From NCBI GenBank assembly GCA_023974075.1, contig CM043798.1, forward strand, positions 4,721,397-4,785,396: 64,000 nt of DNA, read 5' to 3'. Below the pieces are notes generated by a model. That model made no database searches, was not told the DNA's origin, and saw nothing but the letters and a program-made list of their open reading frames with translations. This stretch comes from Chaenocephalus aceratus (taxonomy: Eukaryota; Chordata; Actinopteri; Perciformes; Channichthyidae). This document shows, piece after piece, positions 59,044-64,000 of the stretch. A program made the position numbers and the translations under genes. How positions within the stretch are numbered: position 1 is the stretch's first letter; the number at the start of each line of letters is the position of its first letter.

Positions 59044-59139
59044 CCTGACGGATGAAACTCTGATCCACTTAAAATAGAAAACGTAAACAAGTTAGTAAGT
59101 AAAGTGCTCGTTATGCAGAATGGCACATTTAAATATCTA

Positions 59140-60760
59140 GGAGATTTATTTATTTTATTAAACATTGAGACAAATCTAATTTACAATGCTGACCTGGCCA
59201 AGAAGGCAGCAACGTTACACGTTCTTACGTTCTTCCACATAACACAGACATGAAATACAGAAAAACACAACTAAGTAAACAAAAAGGACGAAAAGCAGTC
59301 ACTACATTGTGCAGATTTGGGACAGTAAGAAAGGTACTACTTATTACTGCAAGAGCAGTGGTGGTAAGGACTTCAGACAACTTCAATTTAAAACAGGCTA
59401 TAGGGAAAAGTGCTGTCAGTTGATTCTTGATTGAAGGTCATTCCAAGACCAAGGACCATAGTAAAAAAGACTCCTTTTTCCAGCCTCAGTCCGCACAGCA
59501 GAAACCTGGACCCGTATCCAGGCACTGGGTCTGAGGTTGTGAGAGTCACAACTGGAGCAAATCTGGCACATATGTACAGTGGAAGCTTACCTAAAATGGC
59601 TTTATACATTAATAAAAACCAATGCCGCATCTTACGCATACTAAGTGAGGACCATCCAGTTAGGCTGTACAGTGTGCAATGATGAGTCCTATAGGGTGCA
59701 TTTGATATATCGCAGTGCAGCATGGTAGAGTGGGTCAAGTTTGGCCAAAACAGTGGGACAGGCAAATCTATAGATTGTATCACCGTAGTCAAGCTGGGAC
59801 AGGAATAAGCAGAGACCAACCTTTTACTGGAAGAAGTCGAAAAACAACGTTTAAGTCTGTAAAGGAAGCCAAGAGTGAATTTAAATTTCTTAGTTAGAAC
59901 TTCAATATGGTGTTTAAAGTTCAGATTTCTGTCCAACCAAAAGCCCAATATTGTAAGTATCGACAATCTCAACAGAGACGCCATCAAGGGTGTGAATGGA
60001 ATGGCAAGAGGACGCTGACTCACGATTTTCTTACCATTCAATAGCCGTTTATAATCAATAAGCGCATGCTGCCGCGTGATAACTTCAGATTTTAAATTGG
60101 AACGGCCATATCCAGAGAAGGAGCACATGAGTATACAATAGTGTCATCAGCATACATATGATAGGTAGAAAATTGCATCTGATTACAAATATTGTTTACA
60201 TATAATAAAAAGAGCAAGGGCCCCAAAATAAAGCCCTGTGGAACTCCCTTCTCCAAGGTGACAGGGTCAGAGACAGTACTACCCAACCTGACGCATTGAG
60301 TACAGTCGGTTAGATAACTCTGAAACCAGCAAAAGGCATTATGACCGAAACGAGACACCAACATAACATTAGACAATGTGGTGATCTATAGTGTCAAATG
60401 CTTTGGCCAAGTCAATAAACAATGCACCACAAAAATATTTCTTATCCAAAGCAGCCTTAATATCGTCTAAGACTTTCAGACTGGCAGTCACAGTACTGTG
60501 CTTTGATCTGAATCCAGATTGCATAGGGTTAAGGATGTTGTGTGAATTTAAAAAAAAGCTTTAGTTGAGCAGAAACTAGGGACTCAAGAATCTTTGATAA
60601 CACAGAAAGATTTGGGTCGATAGTTATTCAACTCAGTGGGATCACCAGCTTTCAACAGGAGCGAAACAAGAGCTTGCTTCCACACTGGCAGTGTGTGAGT
60701 GGACAGGGAGAGAGTATTTTCTATACGAGTCAAAGGCATTGCTAGATTATTGCTAGCTAA
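59140..60760 (-). mobile_element. Rex1/CR1-like LINE, 5'-truncated, broken ORF
   Basis: Minus-strand frames at 60376-60092 read SYLTDCTQCVRLGS, GVPQGFILGPLLFLLYVNN and YADDTIVYS, the core RT boxes. The sequence then continues in other frames (59388-60128) with LGFWLDRNLNFKHH and YKAILGKLPLYI. Upstream, to about 60760, broken RT sequence includes a KAFDTID-like box. The 3' UTR probably ends near 59140 with the common fish word around CTGACCTGGCCAAGAAGGCA. Several frameshifts make it inactive. Confidence 0.78.
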
Positions 60761-61870
60761 CAAAGCTAGAACCTAGGTTACTACATGTTAGCTGGCGCTG
60801 ACAGTTAAAACTATCTCACTTAACTACATTTAACACTTATTCAATTCATCTGAATAAGCTATAGTTTAACAGCAGTATTAAGAAGTACGTTTTTAACTTT
60901 AATTAAATAAACATAATTTGGTGGCAAGAAACATGATTGTCATATAACATAATGTTAGCTTCTTATACAGTCAAATTGCATTAATGGTAGATACATGTTA
61001 GCTCCCTAAATGATACCACCGAGGACACTGCGGCGTTAGGTGGTGCTGTTTAATTACCAAACAGTTACCAAACACTTGCTAAATGAATATGAACAAGTTA
61101 AAGAGTCACTTACCTTTACCAACAAGTTAGATGCAGATGCTGAAGAAATGTGGAAATATTGAAAATACGGCTAAACACTTCTTTATATACAGTTTATACC
61201 TCCGCTGTTATGGCCGAGAGAACGGAAACCCTGTCTCGAGTATTCAGTAATGAACAAAACATCATACATTGTTTACATACAAACCATTTAACAACAGTGG
61301 TACACAACTAGGCTACATAGAAAAGTAGAACAAAGAAAAAGAAAAACAACTGTGTTATTTCAAATATATATATTTTTTAAATATTTACAGTTTGTTTGTA
61401 TTGCCTCCTTATTAATTATGTTTTTAAAGGATAAGTTAATTAGAGTAGTGTGGCTAATATGTTGGCTACAATATTCTAACCTTAGACCACTGATATTATG
61501 TGGGCTAATGAGAGAATGAGCTGATCGCACTGAGGGAGGCAATTAATTGACAGGATAGTTGATTAACCAAAACCAGACAAACTGAAATTGTGTTGAACGC
61601 TCATACAATGAACTGATATCAATGAACTGATATATTTCTAATGTATTTGTATTTAGTAACTTTGGCAGATATTTCTTACAACGTTTTGTGAACTTTTACA
61701 TATTACTAAGTAAGTGGGTCTTGTGTAACTCTTTCTCCGTGGCGCGTGTCCTCGGTAGAAATACTTTTTTGAAACTGAGTTCCATTCCGTTTTAAAGCCC
61801 ACCTCTCGCGCAGTGCATGTTGTGATCTCACAAAGTCCCGCAGACCAGCGGCTCCTCCTGTCGCGAGACC
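60760..61870. other. Intergenic, no gene seen
   Basis: AT-rich sequence upstream of the cfap58-type gene. No coding piece, RNA gene or repeat end could be supported. Confidence 0.5.
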
Positions 61871-61874
61871 TACG

Positions 61875-61887
61875 GTCGCTAAGCAAC
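61875..61887. promoter_or_regulatory. Candidate RFX X-box
   Basis: GTCGCTAAGCAAC (reverse GTTGCTTAGCGAC) has two RFX half-sites, with AGCAAC matching RGYAAC and a one-base spacer. It lies about 65 bp before the start codon of a ciliary gene, in a locally GC-rich stretch without a TATA box, which is where X-boxes usually occur. Confidence 0.5.
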
Positions 61888-61950
61888 CGTCAACACTTCT
61901 CGTGATAACGCCACCCTGTATGGATTCATTTTGACTTTTCATTTGATGTA

Positions 61951-61956
61951 ATGGAG
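61951..61956 (+). CDS. cfap58: cfap58 first coding exon (ATG GAG)
   Basis: Only two codons: ATGGAG|gtaaga. It was chosen because the donor is strong, it joins in phase 0 to the next exon (GAG TCA GGA), and there is no better ATG at the start of exon 2 before conserved sequence. An alternative start is the Met of AEDMSLEEF at 62720. Confidence 0.6.
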
Positions 61957-64000
61957 GTAAGAACTCTTCTACAGGGTTGCATTTACGAATGTTTACAAGA
62001 CAACTTAATATTGACGCAAAAATACATTTAGTACAAGGTTAAGAGTAGAAAGTTAGCCTAACCTGACGTCATACACGGCTTGGAAAGTGAACTTAGCATG
62101 GTTGCTAACATTAATTGCACTAATGCTGTCTGTATTACATTCTGCTTCTTAGTTACACGGTCAAGTAAACATACTATATTACCACTATTTAAGATAAAGT
62201 AACTTTATCCCTGGAAGTAAAATTACCAATATATTAATGTCAAAATACTCTCTCACTCTATTACAAGTCTTGCATTAAAGTATCAAACGTAAGCTAAAAG
62301 TACTCTGCATTCTACATTGAATGTTTCTGCTCTGATTCACATTATTCATGTTAAGGTCTTTCTTTCATAATGGTTTTGTAATACATTGGATCATTACATT
62401 TGTTGTATCTAAACAGTTATTACAATTGTTTAATCTTGAGAGATGCAATGTGTTAAAAGTGTATCACATTGTTTTTAATGCTAAATCTCAATCTGACTAA
62501 AGCTGTGATATAAGTAGAATACAACTAATTATTTCCCTTTTAAATGCAGTTGAGAAGAAATACTATATACTGTAAGTAGAGTAGAAATAGTTAAACAAAA
62601 AGTACATTACTTGATGTACTTAGTTACATTTACTCAATTACTGTTAGTTACGTTCTAGCTTGTTAAACTCCCTGTCTGTGGCTTTTCTGCATTTCCAGGA
62701 GTCAGGAGCAGCAGAGGACATGTCCTTGGAGGAGTTCCACATCGTCCTCAGTGAGCTGGTGGGCGACGAGAGCATGGACAAGGTCCGGGGGGAGTACGAG
62801 AAGCTTATCCATGCTCTGAAGAAGTCCCGTGAGAATGAGAAGAGGCTTATGTCCAAATGCAGGGAGCTGAATGCAGAAGTTGTGTCCACCTCCACTAAAG
62901 TGGCAGCCGCTCTGAAGCTGTCCCAGGACGATGAGACCACCATCACCTCCCTGAAGAGGGTAAAGGGCTGCCAGAGCATCAGATGCTACAGTATAGTCCA
63001 CTGATGTGACTTTGGAGGATTTTGTGTTTGGTGAAGAAGCTGTGGCGGTTCTATACCGATTTGACTGGGCGGGGGTGATTCATAACCCATCCAAAAAACA
63101 TTACATATGTTTTTCAAAAACATAATTAGTTTCAGTAGTTACAATTTTATTAAATGGCATTATGTAAAACAAAATGAATTCCAGTTCACTTCTGCTAGTT
63201 ACAGCAAAACACTACCTAGAATGTACTTATCATTATAAACTCTTATTTGGAGCACGGCCACAGGGGGGGGTCAAAGCTCATTGTTACAGGGGCACTGGCC
63301 ACTGTTGCCCCCCCATAGAACTGCCTGTGTTTAGACGTTTTTATTGTTTTTATCATGTGGGGGAACTTTTATCATTTGTTACCTCTGTTCTCCTCAAATT
63401 AAATCAATCATTTACTGAAGTTGTCCTTCTTACACTGAAGGAGCTGGACAAAGCTTGGAAAATGGTCGATGCTGCTCATGCTAAAGAGAGTAAGGACAAA
63501 GAGACCATCAGGACTTTAAAAGAAGACGTTTCCAACCTAATGCAAACGGCTGAACAACAAACTAACATCTCTCTGGACCAAGAGCAGAGGTGAGCCATTT
63601 CACCCAATGTCCCCCGGTCCAAACTGATTACTGTTGACATACTGTAGGTCAAATGCATGGAGCCAACTGTAATGTGTGTTTTCCAGTGATCTTCTAAAGA
63701 TAAACGAGGAGTTGACTGTGGAGAGGGATGAACTTCTGACAACTGTGGAGGCTCTGAGAGGAAAACTAAACAAAGCCATCACAGTGGAGCAGGAGATGGA
63801 GGCGCGACGAGAACAAGCCTCCGAGAATATCTCTCAGGTAAGTAAGATGCAAACTACTCTCTACGGCAGACCTCTAATGTACTTCATGTTAGATTTAATA
63901 GAGACCAATGAAGAGACAACCAAAGGTGTAAATGATCTTATGAAAGAGGAAACAGATTTTGCACAGAAGAAGAGACGTTAATGAGAAATTAGATTATCTG
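61951..64000 (+). CDS. cfap58: Cilia- and flagella-associated protein 58-type coiled coil (5' part)
   Basis: Exons 61951-61956, 62699-62959, 63441-63589 and 63687-63837 join in frame; the gene runs off the window. The start is MEESGAAEDMSLEEF, followed by LVGDESMDKVRGEYEKL, the conserved NEKRLMSKCRELNAEVV, KLSQDDETTITSLKR, ELDKAWKMVDAAHAKES and NEELTVERDELLTTV. The order and spacing match the N-terminus of CFAP58 (CCDC147), an axonemal and centriolar coiled-coil protein needed for sperm flagella. All visible sequence is heptad-rich, with no catalytic motif. About 189 of an expected 870 or so residues are present. The next exon was not identified; the open frame after 63841 is probably intron. 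A CFAP58-like paralogue is possible. Confidence 0.85.
62699..62959 (+). CDS. cfap58: cfap58 exon 2
   Basis: 261 bp, phase 0 at both ends, from acceptor catttccag to donor aagagg|gtaaag. It encodes the most conserved block, NEKRLMSKCRELNAE, and ALKLSQDDETTI. Confidence 0.88.
63441..63589 (+). CDS. cfap58: cfap58 exon 3
   Basis: From acceptor acactgaag to donor cagag|gtgagc, phase 2 out. Encodes ELDKAWKMVDAAHAKESKDK, TIRTLKEDVSNL and a Gln-rich end. Confidence 0.85.
63687..63837 (+). CDS. cfap58: cfap58 exon 4
   Basis: From acceptor ttttccag to donor tctcag|gtaagt, phase 0 out. Encodes SDLLKINEELTVERDELL, ALRGKLNKAI and EMEARREQASENISQ, all helical. Confidence 0.85.

Noticed and set aside
63838..63981. 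Open frame continuing after cfap58 exon 4 (ETNEETTKGVNDLMKEE)
   Set aside because: It follows a strong donor (cag|gtaagt) and does not match the family continuation I expect; treated as intron.

Overview
The window is nuclear DNA of a ray-finned (teleost) fish. It has vertebrate genes with short exons and GT-AG introns, (CA)n, (TA)n and (CTG)n microsatellites, and a dense load of fish-type transposons (hAT, PIF/Harbinger, Tc1, TTAA-target MITEs, L2 and Rex1/CR1-like LINEs, RTE-like LINE, DIRS-like YR element). Three protein-coding genes are supported, all on the + strand.

(1) About 1.0-10.5 kb: ripk4, a receptor-interacting serine/threonine kinase with ankyrin repeats. The first exon (glycine loop and ATP-binding lysine) lies upstream of the window. 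Seven exons (1009-10457) carry the rest of the kinase, a serine-rich linker and ten ankyrin repeats. Its introns hold a TTAA MITE with a ~220-bp-arm hairpin, another TIR element, an L2 fragment and a 17-bp minisatellite.

(2) About 29.9-58.1 kb: eurl (homologue of human C21orf91), four coding exons giving 291 residues. The first coding intron is ~20.7 kb and is packed with nested and tandem repeats. Two AATAAA signals follow the stop.

(3) 61.95 kb to the window end: the 5' part of a CFAP58 (CCDC147)-type coiled-coil ciliary protein, four coding exons. A candidate RFX X-box sits about 65 bp upstream of its ATG.

The stretch between ripk4 and eurl (10.5-29.9 kb) has no host gene I can support. 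It holds a 1.29-kb hAT relic with a perfect 8-bp target duplication, a 3.9-kb PIF/Harbinger element with divergent HARBI1 and Myb/SANT genes (the latter with a 16-copy 14-residue tandem repeat), and a ~6.9-kb nest. In the nest a hAT-like MITE was invaded by a 6.5-kb DNA transposon of a class I cannot name, and that transposon was itself invaded by a foldback element containing a second hairpin and a THAP-fragment repeat. The 6.5-kb transposon has copies of a CAACCCTGTTAC-type motif clustered near both ends and is the most interesting object here. All its coding parts are broken by frameshifts and insertion.

The three host genes show no operon-like relation. RIPK4 acts in epidermal signalling, EURL is a developmental protein with a Cys4 N-terminus, and CFAP58 is axonemal. 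RIPK4 and C21orf91 are both on human chromosome 21, so their linkage here is probably old. All assignments are from reading translations against remembered families; no search was run.
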